A stretch of 64,000 bases of DNA, taken from Tetrahymena elliotti 4EA. Taxonomy: Eukaryota; Ciliophora; Oligohymenophorea; Hymenostomatida; Tetrahymenidae. The DNA lies in the NCBI GenBank assembly GCA_000231825.2, contig JH720395.1, positions 1 through 64,000 of the forward strand, read 5' to 3'. The notes under the pieces are model-generated. The model had not been told where the DNA came from and did no database searches. It was given only the letters and a program-made list of their open reading frames with translations. The translations under genes were made by a program, and so were the position numbers. This document shows positions 50,661 to 63,789 of this stretch, piece after piece (the first letter of the stretch is position 1; every line of letters starts with the position of its first letter).

Positions 50661-53600
50661 ATGACAGAAAAACTAAAGACAATACCTGAAGGAATAAGTC
50701 CTTCTTCAAGTCGTTATTTGAACACAAGTGATTAATTTTCTCCTTTATTTGATCGCTAAGCAATAAGAGATAGTCAAATCCTTGGCGAGAGAATAATGGA
50801 TGCAAATATTCCTCAATTCTGCTAGAATTAGTCACCTATTCATGGCTAATCTTATAATTATCCTTCATATCAGCAACAATTAACTTTGCAAGATTTAAAG
50901 CAAAGCAGAGTGCAATAAAATTCCCAAAATAATTTATTTATTGTCAAAAACTTTGAGAACAATTAATATGAGAAAGAAAATGAAATTTTAAAGCAAAAAA
51001 TCAATGAAATCAAAGAAATTTAGTAAAGGAAGCGTACCTGCAGCACAATATAAGAATAAAAATAGAATGAAAACATATTAGATTAATATAAGCAGTTAGC
51101 TGTCAATTACAACAATGCTCAAAACAAGATTCTTGAATTAGAAAAGTCACACAAGACTAAATCTGAAACATTAAACAAGTAGAAGGAATAAATTATAGTA
51201 AAAAATTGATATTAAAATTTATAAAATGATTGAACAATTTAGTATAAATCTAATCATTAATTGATTGATTCTTTCTAATTAGCTAGTTTATTCTCAAATA
51301 AAAATATTGATCAAGGCATTTAACAATTTTAAATATAAATAGATGATGAGTAGAGTTATTCAGAGCAATATGGAGAATCTAGGATTAGAAAAATTTATAT
51401 AAGAAGTTAATTAAGAATCTAAAGTAAACAATGTAGAGCTTTTCACAGAATTCGCTAATATCAAGGTATCTATTTAAAAACACTCTATTAATTTTTTACA
51501 CAAAATTTAAATCATCATTTAACTAACAAACAAACAAATCATTAAAAAATATTAGTCAGTTTTTATTTCAAAATAATTGATAAATTATTAACTTGATAGT
51601 TAATCATTCATTTATTTATCTTTCTAATCTCAATACATTACAATTCAAAGTAGATATTATTTCATTCATTCATTAATAAATGCTTTTTTGAATTTAAATA
51701 GAAGGGTATTCAATTTTTTTATAATTGCTATCAAATGTTAAAAAATCAAGAATTATTTTAAATTTATTTTTGAATAATACTTCATTTTTTAACTGCAATA
51801 AATATTTGCTTCTCACAAAAATTTTTATCATTTTAATTGTGAATTCCAGTAATGAGAAAGCCATTCAAAATCCTTGAATTTAATTGCTTTTCTGTTTTCA
51901 AAATATAATTAACATATTTTTAAAATTAACTTTTTGTTAATATTTTGAAAATTTTATTTGACAAATGATTTTATCCTTAAAATAAAAATAATTACTCACA
52001 GTTTAATTTATTTTTAGATTAGAATAAGTTAATTTCTTAATTAATAATTAAATTTCGAAAATATTGAGTCCAGTAAAGATTTTAATTAGAAATTAGTTTT
52101 GAAAAATATTCAATTTAATTAACCGTTATGATAATATATTTATTTGTTTACAAGATTAAGTTTTTGTGATTAAATTAACACTATTTTTTTAAAAGATTTT
52201 AGTTGATGGGTAGAAAGTAGAAAATTAAGAATTAGAGCTAAGAATGGAATCACAAGTAGCATTGATAAATTAGATGAGGGATGAAATAGCTCATTTGAAA
52301 ATTTAGAATTAGGAGAGTGTTGAATTCTCAGAGAAACTTAATGCAGAGTTAAAAACGGCAGTTGAAGCTTTGCATTTGGTTCAAGAAGAAAACTAGAAAG
52401 TTTCTTAAGACAAGGAAGCTTTGTTGGAATATTTAGAAGAACTTAAAAGCACTTATGAAAATGTTGCTAGAGATAAGGAAGAGCTTTAGGGTACAGTCAA
52501 TAAGTTATAAGAAAAAATAAGTTAGCTTAAAGATAGTAACCAAAAAGATATTGAATTATTGAAATAGACAATTAAAGATTAGCAATAAACTATTTAAGAT
52601 TTAGAAAGAGAGAGAAAAACAAAAGAATTATAAGATAAGCACTCTACTTAACTTCTCAGTAACGAAATTGATACTTTAAAGAGAGAGAAAGAAAGAATCC
52701 AAACAGAGCTTAACTCTTTGTCTGTAGAAAAGAAATAATTATAACAAAACCATGATTAATTATAACAAAAGTTAGATAAAGAAAAAAAGAGCTCAGAAGG
52801 TCTCATTGAAAAATTGTAAACAAGAGAATAAAATCTTCTTACTTCTGTCAAAAATTTGGAAGAGGTTATACTCAAATTAAATAAAGAAAAAGATATTAAT
52901 TCCTAGGTAGATTTCTTTCTTTACTTTCAAAATAACACAAATTTATTTTTCATAAAAAATGTCCAAAATATTTGCTCAAAACCTATTAATTTTTTATTGA
53001 GAGAAATCATTTTTTGGATTGGGTTACATTTCCTGAATTTATCTTACAATAAATCCGTCAATAATTTTTTATGATTAAATTTGATAAAAACTTATCAATC
53101 ACCAAAGTCATTTACAAAGATACTGATAAATTTGATAAAAAAAAAGTTTATCTAACAAAATCAGCATGTTAAATAAAATTTATGAACAAACATTTAATCA
53201 ATTTCATACTTAGAGTGTTCACTCTACACAAAATTTATTTTAACAATAGAATTTCAATTAAAAATTGTCAAGAATTTTTGAGTGAAGTTTTTAAGAAATA
53301 GTTTTATTGATTTGAAAATAAAAAGATCATTAAAAATTTCAATAAATTTTTGGTTATTAAAAATTTCAATAAATTTTTGGTTATTAAAAATTTCAATAAA
53401 TTTTTGGTTAATAACTCTTATTTTACACAAGCATGGTAGATTTTTTTCATCTTTATTTTTTCAATAAAATTAATGAACAAGCATTGAATAAATGTTGATA
53501 AATTTCATACTTAGAATGTTCACTCTACACAAATTCCATTTAATAAGAGAACATTAATGAACATTTTCAAAGAATTTTTAGAGGAAGGTTTTGAGAAATA

Positions 53601-54997
53601 ATTGGAGTGATTTAGAAGATAAAAAAATCTTTTGAAAATCCAATAAATTTTTGATTAATGATTATTATTTTACATAAGATGATGGATTTTTTAGAGTGGT
53701 TATGTTTAAATAAAAGCATAATTTCATAATGATCAAACATTTAATAAAGATTGAAAATTTTCATACTTAGATTCAATCTATCTATCAAAAAACAAAAGAG
53801 CATCAAGAAAAACTTGCAAAATGATTCAAATGAAATTTTTAAGAAGAAGTTGGAGTGATTTAGAAGATAAAAATCGTTGTGAAACTTAAATTTTAATTAA
53901 ATTTTGTAGAAAAGGAAGTAAGAGTAAACATAAAAATACAATTTTGAAAACATAAAAATATGAGGATTAAAAAGTATTTTTTAATTAGATAAAATTATTG
54001 ATATCCCAATCAAATGTATTTAAATATAAAAAGGGAAATACTGAGAAAATAGACCAATAAAAATTAAAAATACCTGAAATTATAACCACAAATAATAAGA
54101 ATTTTGAATTTAAGCGATTAATAGATTATCCACAAATTATTGGTTGATTTTTAATATTTTTAATAAAAAAATTAGATCATAAATAAGATTAAGGACTTTG
54201 TAAGCAATAAAGAAGTTATTGGATTGATTGAGGAAATTGCAAATATTTGCAGTGAATAGATTTCTATTGAAAGAGAAAAAAATAGTATAAATGTTTAAAT
54301 ATTTTAGATAGAGGGTAAGATGGGAAACAAAAGTTCTGTTTAATCTTCCTTTGACCCTGAGACTTAGAAAAATAACAGAAGAAAGTTGGAAGAACTGAGA
54401 GATGCTCGTAACTAATATGAGAACAATTAATAGATTTTACAATGTAAACATAAAGCTTTGGAAAATGAACTTACATAACTGCTTGAGCTTGAAAGAAATA
54501 AAAATATGCGCATTTAGTAATTAGAAAAAATAAACAATCACCTGAAAAACGATTTGAGTGTGTTAAAGAATGAAATTGACATGAAAGAAATTTCTCGTAA
54601 AAACATTGAAAGCGCATATAACATTTTGTTAACTGATTACAAAAGACTTACTTAAGAACAAAAAGCACCTGGAAGAGTCAAGGATTATCTTGGTTAAAGC
54701 AGCAACGGCTCTTTATCAACCACAATGCTAACAAGAAGAAATAATTATTAGAGTAATATCAATGGATAGTGTTCCCCATCCGAAAGTTTTAGAAAAAACA
54801 ATTCAGTTTAAATCCCTTACAATATCTATGAAAATTTAGATGATCACTCTTTGATTTTAAATCAATCTTAATAATAAGGATTCGGGTGTAGAGGAAGTGC
54901 TAAAAGCAGCATGATTGGTAATGTGAACTATAATAGTTACAATCCTTCCAGCAGCACTGCAAATTTATCTAACAATATAAAAAATAATGAATACTGA
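50661..54997 (+). CDS. Long coiled-coil protein, function unknown
   Basis: Four exons (50661-51197, 51343-51465, 52196-52906, 54176-54997) are all phase 0 and give about 730 residues. The first ~100 residues are Ser/Pro/Gln-rich and probably disordered. From about residue 105 to about 600 the sequence is a near-continuous coiled coil with dense Glu, Lys, Gln and Leu heptads (for example KLNAELKTAVEALHLVQEEN). The C-terminal ~120 residues are Ser/Asn-rich without a recognised domain. No motor, zinc or membrane motif is seen. A cytoskeletal or basal-body scaffold is the usual role of such proteins in ciliates, but nothing in the sequence proves it. The adjacent ALMS-motif gene points the same way. 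Introns 2 (730 nt) and 3 (1269 nt) are unusually long for this window. Confidence 0.85.
52907..54175 (+). repeat. Repeat-containing intron 3 of the coiled-coil gene
   Basis: This intron contains about three degenerate copies of a 260-300-bp unit. Each has CATACTTAGA...TTCACTCTACACAAA or a variant, then AAGAATTTTT, and ends near ATTTAGAAGATAAAAA (around 53200-53330, 53490-53640 and 53760-53870). No open reading frame is shared between copies. It may derive from a mobile or minisatellite sequence. Confidence 0.65.
53330..53410 (+). repeat. Three perfect 27-bp tandem repeats
   Basis: Three head-to-tail copies of a 27-bp unit (TTAAAAATTTCAATAAATTT plus TTGGTTA) lie inside intron 3. They produce a spurious standard-code frame (repeated LLKISINFW) that is not a gene. 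The perfect identity implies recent expansion. Confidence 0.9.
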
Positions 54998-56331
54998 GTA
55001 ATTCATTGAATAAATAATAAATAGCCCAATCTAACACTAATCTAATATTCCCTTCTAAATGATTTAATTAATTTATTAAAAAGAATAGATATTTATCTTA
55101 ATTAATATATGCATAAGTTTGTTTTTATTTATTATATACATATTTTGTAATCTAATTGAATCAAATATTATCAATCTTCATCAAAAAACAATAACCGATC
55201 TTATCATCTTATCTTCTTATTGATACATATTAAAATAGATATTTGTTAAAATCAGCTTAACCAACAAAAATGATTCATCTTAGAGTTAGTTTTTAAGCTA
55301 AAAAAATAAGATAATGTTAAATTTTTTTAATTGATCTTCAGAAACACTTCTAAACTCAGTATTAGACAGAAATAATTCTGTTTTTAATCCTGCTATTGCT
55401 TAATATTAACTAAAGTTATAAATGCGTCAATTAATGATTTTAATTGCAATAATAAATAAATATTATGGATCTGAAATAAATTTTTTTGAATAGGTATTTG
55501 AAACATTCTTTTTGTTTTGGAAAAGCCATTTTTATTTAGATTTACACAAATAGGATTTTGTATAAGAATTTAATTTTGATCTTTTACTGAATATCTTATT
55601 TTAGTCTTTTTAAAAATAGAAAAATAAATAGCATTATTTATTGCCGAGAAATAAAAAATGGTTAAAAATTGAAAATGTGCAGTATCGCTAGTTGTTGTTC
55701 TGAAGTAAATAACTTTGTTTTTATTAATTACTGCTTTGGTTTTCAAGCAATCCAAATCAAAGGTTACACCAAAAATAGAAATCAATGAGGACAATCTATT
55801 AATTAAGGCTTTACAGAAAATCTATGAATTAAAAATAATGAGACAGTCAGAAAAATTAATTGGTAAATCTTTATATCTAAATGCTTACCCACACCTTAAA
55901 ATTTAAATTGTTTGTTTACCCTTTTTTTTCTATTTATGCCTAATGTGAAGTCTATCTATCTTTTTATTAGTAGATCAATCAATCATATGAATGAATCAAT
56001 CTATCTATCTTTTTTCTAAATTCCACTAGTCCCGAATGATTGAAATTCTTCTATGAATGAAAAGGAACTAAATATAAAAGAAATGCTATCAAGTGTTTAA
56101 TAACAAAAAAGTAATTGATTAGTTTTTACTAAAAATTTTTTTGTTTGAAAAATCAATAAAGAAGAAAGAAAATAATCAATAAATTGATAAATAAATAAAT
56201 TACTGTTATTCTAAATATCAAGAATATAGTAAATTAATAGACTTCAATACACATACACTTTCAGTACTGCAATTAAACATACAGCAGAAAGACAAACAAA
56301 CAAACAAATAAAATTAAAATAGGAAGACAAA
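54998..56331. other. Mostly non-coding region with one possible small gene
   Basis: Simple (CTAT)n and (GATC/AATC)n tracts lie at about 55955-56010. A plus-strand frame that may be a gene or remnant is listed separately. Confidence 0.4.
55340..55948 (+). CDS. Possible small gene or remnant, unrecognised
   Basis: Two coding-like plus-strand stretches can be joined in phase. The first (about 55340-55671) reads SETLLNSVLDRNNSVFNPAI and ends KWLKIEN before a GT. The second starts after an AG at about 55746 with QSKSKVTPKIEINEDNLLIK and runs to TGA at 55946-55948. A TGA lies just upstream of the first stretch, so an earlier exon or decay must be assumed. No domain was recognised. It could be a pseudogene or chance. 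Confidence 0.25.
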
Positions 56332-57660
56332 ATGTTTCCAGCATTAAATGCTTTGGTGAAAATCGAATAAATTGATTCTTCGCTAGTTAGAAAAAAGCAA
56401 GTAGGTTCTGCAATTAAATCAAAGGAATAAAAAGAATAAAAAGAAAATTCAGTCAATGATAATTAAGAAGAAGATGAAGATCTTAGTTTGAGTATTGTTA
56501 GCTCAAGTAGCAAGTCATCTACCAGCAAGTTAGTTGGCAAAAACATTAAAAAAGGTTTCAAAAAGATTCACTGGACTATTACTCCTATATTTAATTAGGT
56601 TACGCAAAAGGAAATGCTGTACGTGACAGGTGAGATTCTTTTGGATTTTGACAAAAAGAACTCCTATTTAAGTAAAAGATCAGCTTGGAATGATGTGAAA
56701 AGATTTTCAAATGTGGAGGCTGATTACAAAAATGATGTGATTATTGTAAACTTCGATTAATAAAATATGAATTTCATAGAATTCAAAAAGTAGCTTCCTA
56801 GATATCAGAAGTATCCTGAATAACAAATTCATTAGTTTGGCAACACTCTTGTAGAGTATGAAAAAATCTACTCTAAGTATTAGAATTTTGTTAAACTTAA
56901 AATTAACGAGATTAAGAAGTCAGAGGAATCTATGCAGTTATTTTAAAAAAGGAGGGAGTTGTTTGATAAACTCACAAGAGAATACTACAAAAAGCTTAAT
57001 GATGAGGAGAAATATTTCTTCACTTGTGAGAGCTATCCAAGTTTTGTTAATAATTAATATATTGCTTAGAGAATGTCTTTCAATAGAGAACTCTGTAACT
57101 TACTTGGTACAAACCAGTAATCATTCCTTCATATCACCCAAAGAAATGGAATTATTGAATTTTATGAATTCGAAACTATACTGGCTATAAACAAAAGAGT
57201 TGTTGATGCTATTGTATCTCACTTCAAAGATAAGCCAGTTGATTTTGAAAATTTCGCTGATTTCGAAGATATCAGAGATGATAATTATTACAAATTCTTT
57301 ACATATGATGAAATAGAATTCTATGCGCGCATAAGAATTGAATACATTACTCTTGATAGTCTCCTAAACTCTCCAAAAGAAGAATACAAAAATGATTTTT
57401 ACTCTACTCTCATCCATATTGAACCTTCCATAAACACAATTAATCAAATTAATGCCCTCAGATAATCCTAAAAATTCATCTCTCAAAGTCTCATCAAAGA
57501 ACTAGAATCCGATATGACTTACACAATCTAATCAGAATACTTCATCAACAAATTAGAAAAACCAGCAATCGTTGAAGAATAAAAACCTAAAAAAAGTTCA
57601 GTTAAAATTTGCGGAACTAAGGAAATTGACTCAAATTCTAGTTCTCCCATTGAATAATGA
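56332..57660 (+). CDS. Unrecognised 442-residue charged protein
   Basis: Single-exon gene with few TAA/TAG codons in its second half and a higher GC content than the surrounding DNA, as expected of a real gene. The first ~65 residues are Lys/Glu/Ser-rich and low-complexity. Residues ~75-230 look globular or helical (ITPIFNQVTQKEMLYVTGEI). Near residues 240-300 a block reads RMSFNRELCNLLGTNQQSFL and then RNGIIEFYEFETILAIN, which recalls a PAS-like fold but lacks a decisive motif. The C-terminal tail is Lys/Ser-rich. No signal peptide or TM is seen. The start at 56332 is the first ATG of the frame; an upstream exon cannot be excluded. Confidence 0.8.
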
Positions 57661-59690
57661 ATTTATGTATAAAACAATCTATGAACACATATATATTATA
57701 ATTAATCCTTTAATGCTAGCTTTATCTTAATCAAATTAAATTTACAGTAACTTTAATTAGCACAAAAAATTTAAATAAAGACGAATCATCAATCATTCTT
57801 CTTCTTCGAGTATGCCAAAACTAAATTAAATTAATAGCATCCGCAGGTTCATTTTTGATAATCAAATAAATTACTAAAAATCCTAAATACATAATGACAT
57901 ATAACATAAATACAAACAAACAATAAACATAAAACAAATAATATTAATAATGAATAATTAGACTAAATACCAAGTAAATTATAAAACATTTCTCATAAAA
58001 ATAAAAATTCCAAAAAAATATAGTTTAATCTCTTAATTAGAAAAATTACTTTTTAATCTAACTCATAAAAACCTATAAACCATTCAACCAACTTATTCAC
58101 TCATTCCTCATCCACATCCAATTATCCCTACACTAATTATATTATATAAATATTCAAATTAATTGAATTTGTATATGTTTATGTTTCTATTACTTTTTAT
58201 AGTGTAAAGACATAATTAATTTATTCTAAGTTTTCTTTAAGATCAATTAATTTTATCTCTGTTCAGGTTATCTAAACTATTCTAAGACTAATCAAAATTT
58301 AAATTCAATCTTTTTTTTCACTTACTTCTTTAAATTTTTAATTCATAAAGATTCTTAATTCGAATTATCTATCTATCAATCTATCTCAGTCATTCATTCA
58401 TTTTTTATTTCATCATTTCTTTTTTTCTTACTCAATTAAGTATTATTTTTCTCCTCTTTTTCTTTAACATAAATGACTATTTTTATTCTTCTACCAATCA
58501 TAATTTTAATTTAATGTAAGCAAATTTATTTTCCACATATTCAAAATAACATAATTTTTGACATTTTTTATCATCTATTAATTTAAAATCTACTTTTTCA
58601 ATTATTATTAAAATATGGGTTCTTTTTATAAAATCTTAAAATATTTTACAATTATTTTTATTTCTTGTTAACTACTTCAAGTCAATAAAAAGGCATACTT
58701 ATTATTTTGTAAGTGAAAAAATATAAAGTGAAAGTAGATGAAAATTTATCAAAAAAATATATTCAAAAATATGATTATATTTAGCATATTTAATAATTTA
58801 AGTCAATAATTATTGGTATAAAAAATTCTTTAAAAAAAATACATTTCAAAAAATATAAAATAGAAAAATCAAATTAGCTTTAACTTTAAAAATAACAACA
58901 ATAGCAGCATCTCAATAATAAATATAGCTAGTTTAAATTAAATTTTTTTATTTTCAAAGATTTAATATACCTTATGCAAATTAATAAAAAGTTATTTTGA
59001 AAATTGAAATTTAATTTTTATTATTTTAATTAATTTTATAAAGATTTTAACAATTTGGGAATTAAATTTTACCAAAATTTTTGTGAATTTAATATATTTA
59101 TAGCTCAAAAGGTGACAATATTCAAATAGATAATTGTTTTTTCTATAAATTGAGCCCATGTGAATAACATAATTATTAAAAATTTTAAGATTAAAATCAT
59201 GCAGATAAATAAATAAATATTTTTATGGAAATTCTTATGATTTAAATGCTCCCTCAATTTTAACTAAGGGTCCTATTCCCTAGTAGGATACTCTACCCCA
59301 CACCATTTATTTCTTTGAGTATTATGATATTGATTAGATCTTATCAGGTTAAAATTCTTTTCTAATAGCTTTCTCACTGTTATTCTCCTGTTTGAGTTTA
59401 CACACTAAAGCATGTTTTCATCACTGAAAACAATCTAAGACCAATCTTAGACATTCCATGTTCTATGAAAATTTTAAAAATTATAAAAAGATAAAGTATT
59501 GATTGAATAAAGAGATATTAAAAGAATATTATAAAAATAAAAATGAATTAAATTTGAATGAAAACAATAAATAAAAATTAATCAATGAGCCAAATATTAA
59601 GTAATTCAAAATAAATTAATAAGTTAGTTTATTTGGTTGCTCAAAAATGAAATTGTTTAATTATGCAAAAGCAGATAATAATACTGAAAA
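57661..59690. other. AT-rich intergenic region
   Basis: About 2 kb without a coding-like frame. It has simple (TCTA)n and (ATTC)n tracts near 58367-58405. Confidence 0.5.
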
Positions 59691-61850
59691 ACTATTTTTA
59701 CCTTATGTAGAGTAAAATTTTAGAGATTAGAGAATAGCACTAAGCCTTTACTTAATTCCTATGCATCCATTCCTTCAATACCATTATCCCTTTAAAAAAT
59801 TTTTTTAATATTAAATAAAGAAAATGAGAAAAGGATTAAAATTTTAATTTAATTCTAAAAAAACCAATAAAAATTAATTAAAAACCAAACAAATATCAAG
59901 TAAACCCAAATAAATTAGTAGTGCATTGTGCTAAATTAGATCCTAATCCTTATATGCCCATTCTATCAAAGTTATTCCTACTTTTAAAAATCATAAAAAT
60001 ATTTCTATTCAAATAATGAGATAAAAATATAAATTAATATGAAAAAAACAAAACAAATCAATGAATGAGTCAATCAATTACTATGTAAATAAATTAGTCT
60101 GTTTGTTATTTAGTCAGTGAGTCAATCATAAATTAAGATCTTAATTTCTTCAAAAATGTATAATTTTTTTTGAAAATACATTTTTACTCAAGGTTAAGAA
60201 TCAAAGTTTCAAGACTCGGGGATTGTCCTACACCAATACATAATCCTGATATCCCAATTTTACCAATATTATTGTCACTTTTCAAAATTGTTAAAATATT
60301 TAACTATAAAATCATAAATTAGCTAACAATTATCAAGTAACATAAATAAATGAGTTAGTCAGCATTCAGTTGTTAATAAATTAAAGACTTTCCTTATTCA
60401 AAAAGTATAATTTATATTGAAAATATATTTTTACCCAAGGTAAAGATGCAGTTTTTAGAGATTAGGGCATTGTGCTAAACATGGTCCTAATCCTTCTACT
60501 CCCATATCTTCAAGATTACAATTCCTTTTAAAAAATAATATTATATAATATAAAATATTGAAACAATTAGAAAAACATAAATATGGGAATTAAATTTTCA
60601 ACAACAAATAAAAATGAACAAATGAGTCAAAAAAATATCAAGTAAATCCAAATAAATATAAATAAATAAATTAATCAATCAGTTTCACACATAACTTAAG
60701 TCTTTATTTCTTAAAAAATGCATAATTAATATTGAAATATTATTTTTACCTTAATTAAAGAATCAAATCTTAAAGATTAGAGCATTGTGATAAGCTAATA
60801 CCTAATTTTTAAATACCCATACTGCCAAACTTATTCTCACATTTAAAAATTCATAAAATTATAAGATATCAAATAAATAAATTTTTACTTAAGGTAAAGA
60901 GCCAAAGTTTAGAGAGAAGAGCACCGTGTTAAGCCAGATCCCAATCCTTCTATTCCCATTACACTAATATTTTTAAACCTTTTAAAAGTTTTAGAATATA
61001 AAATATTAAAAGAATGAGAAAAAGATAAGCATTTCTATGAAATTTGAAACAATAAAAAATTTAGTGAATGAACCAAATATTCGGTCAACCCAAAAAAATA
61101 TAGCCATTTATTTTGTCAGTGATTTATTCATTCATAAAGTAAAATCTTTAAAAAATTTAGAGTTAACATTCAAAAGAAGTAGATTACTCTAGGAAAAAAA
61201 TTAATGTTTAGAGATAAAGCATTGTGTTAAGTAGACACCTAATCTTTACAAACCTATTTCATCAATATTCTCTCCACTTTTAAAAATATAAATAAATCAA
61301 TACAACTTATAACACAACAAGCAAAAATTAATGATAACAAATAAAAATCAAGTAAACCCAAATAAATTAATTAGTCATCCAGTCAGTCAGTTACTTGTCA
61401 GTTAAATTATTTAGATATGCTTTATTAATACTAAAAAATATTTTTACCCTAATACAAGAGTCAAATTATAGAGATTATAGCATTATGCTAAGCCAGATCC
61501 TAATTCTTGTAATCCTACTTTCCCAATATTACTTAGGTTTTTAAAAAATTATAAAAATATAAAACATTGAATAAACAAAAAAATAAAGAGTCAGAAAAAT
61601 ATAAAAATTTTAATTAAATTTGAATAAATAATTTTGATCAGCTAAAAAAATATCTAGTAAACAAAAATAAATTAATAAGTCACTAATAAATTAAAGTCTT
61701 ATTTTTTTATTCATTCAAAAATATATTGAAAAAGTATTTTTACAAGAGGCCAAGAGTTAAAGTTTAGAGATTAGAGCATTGTGCTAAGCACCTACCTAAT
61801 TCTTACCCACCCATTTTATCAATATCCTTGCACCTTTTAAAAAATAGTAA
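59690..61850. repeat. Array of ~9 degenerate 140-315-bp tandem repeats
   Basis: A core reading roughly AGAGATTAGAGCATTGTGCTAAGC, followed by a CCTAATCCTT-like and a CCCA-containing block, recurs near 59720, 59920, 60207, 60447, 60763, 60906, 61205, 61462 and 61760. Between cores are AT-rich stretches with recurring AAGTAAACCCAAATAAATTA and ATTTTTACC blocks. Spacing is mostly 200-315 bp. There is no shared open reading frame. The cores are less AT-rich than the linkers, so they may be a conserved functional or selfish unit. The cores were not tested for RNA folding. Confidence 0.8.
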
Positions 61851-63789
61851 AATATAATGTTTTTCAGAAAGAAATATTGAAAGAATAAATAAGAATTAAA
61901 ATGAAAACAACAAATTAAAATAAATCAATTTGCAAAATATCAACCAAACACAAATTTAGTCAATAATAGTTCTGCCATTCTTAAATTAATTTTTCAAAAA
62001 AGTTTAATTCATAAAAAAACTAAATTTACCTAATAAAAGAACCCATTTTTAGGATTAGATTATTTTTAAAGAGGAATGAATAAGATTACCACAAATCTAC
62101 ATCTTGGATTAAATGCGAAGATACATTAGACTGAGTAACTTTTAATAAATAAACGCTAAAATATATATTAATCTCAAAAAGATTTAGAGTACTTCAATTA
62201 GATTTGTAAACTATTTTATGTCATTTTAATTTAATTTTATTTGTTACTAAATTGAATTTGAATTAATAAATAAATATATGAAAAAAAACTTCTTTTATTA
62301 GCAGTTTGTTAGTAATATGAATATATATAAAATATGTTTTTTAAAAAAAATAAAATTCTAATAAATTTGTTAAAAATACTATTGTGATAATTATCAAATC
62401 ATGATTATTTTGGTGTTCCTTTTCACTTTAAATAACAAATAAAGAGTAGCTATAAAAAATAAATCTTAAACTGTTATGATGTTAGTGTCGAAAAAGAAAA
62501 TATAAGGTAGAGATAAAAATGAAATTTAAAATATATTGCAGCTCTTAGGGAGTAAGAATAATTGAATTTAGTTTAGTTTATCTAAAGTTTTAAAAAGGAG
62601 TAATCCAATTTATGAAATACAATTAAAAAATAAACCTGATTTATTTTATTTGTGGTATATTTTAATTAATAATTTATATATTATCTTCTGGTCAGATACT
62701 ACTTAGTTGAGATTACAGTCCCATTTAATAAAATATCCTGTTCAATTAATTTTAGAATTTAATATCTGATAAGAAAAAAATGATATTTTTATTTCTAATA
62801 AGATATTTTTTTATGCTTACCTATTTTTGATTGCATTTTTATAAAGTTTATTCTTCTCTGCTCTACTAAAAAAATGAATAAGTTTAAATAAAATTAAGTT
62901 AACATTTATATTTTGAAATATTTTAAAGTTGTTAAAAATAATTTCTTTAAATTGCTATGTTTAATCCTAATTTATTTCTTATTATTTTTTGTTAAATAAA
63001 AAACTTTTTTCTTGTTTTTATTTAACTATTTTTTAATAAGCTAGCAACAAAAAAAATTAATTTGCAATATAATTTTGAGATTAATAAAAAATAATTTTAT
63101 TCATGATTTTAATAATTTAACAATTATTTTCAAAGCCATGAAATTATTAAAAAAATCATATTAAATTTATTTCATTTTTTGTGTTATTAGTGTTTTTAAT
63201 TGCTGATTAAAATACAATATATTAACGCCGACCAGAAAATTATTATTTAGTTGCTTAATTTTTTTATAAAAGTAAAGGCTTGTAGGACAATTTCATCTAA
63301 AAGTAATCAAATCCTAATAATCTTCACATCGAATCGATAGACAACTTTAAGGTTTTAGATATTTATTCAAACGGCTAAAATATTTTAAACTTGAGGTTTA
63401 TTATGAACATATAAATACAATCAAATATTTAAGTAATTTAAAAGTTTTTCCTATCCATTTAGTTAAAATATTAATACTTTATTACCCATCCAGTTAATGA
63501 ATTAGCTGATGAGATGTTGAGAAACTCTTAATTAAGATCAAATTAGAAAATTCTAATTTTTTTAACCTACCAAATACTCAATCTTTGATTGCTATAAATG
63601 AATTAATAAGTTTTTAATATTTTTTTATGTGGTAATTATCTGTATTATTTGTTTATTTTTTTTTTTTCTGACCCAATTTTTAGATAAGGAAATATAAATA
63701 GATGTCTTTAAAAATCCAAATATTCTTTTTAAAATAAAATAATTAATTAAATCAGAAATTATAATAAACTAACAATAAGATTTGAAAAA
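61851..63789. other. AT-rich intergenic region
   Basis: No intact gene. On the minus strand near 62120-62090 a short frame reads FNPRCRF, possibly a scrap of a Cache-domain gene. The last part presumably holds the promoter of the gene starting at 63790. Confidence 0.4.

Noticed and set aside
53282..53467. Open frame with repeated LLKISINFW as a small protein
   Set aside because: It is produced by the 3 x 27-bp tandem repeat inside an intron; there is no other coding evidence.
56858..57190. Plus-strand 110-codon standard-code frame
   Set aside because: It lies in another frame inside the single-exon gene 56332-57660, which is open across the whole stretch with the ciliate code.
59690..61850. 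Repeat array as CRISPR or as a tRNA cluster
   Set aside because: Repeats are long and degenerate without uniform spacers, the organism is eukaryotic, and the cores lack the T-loop GGTTCRA signature of tRNAs.
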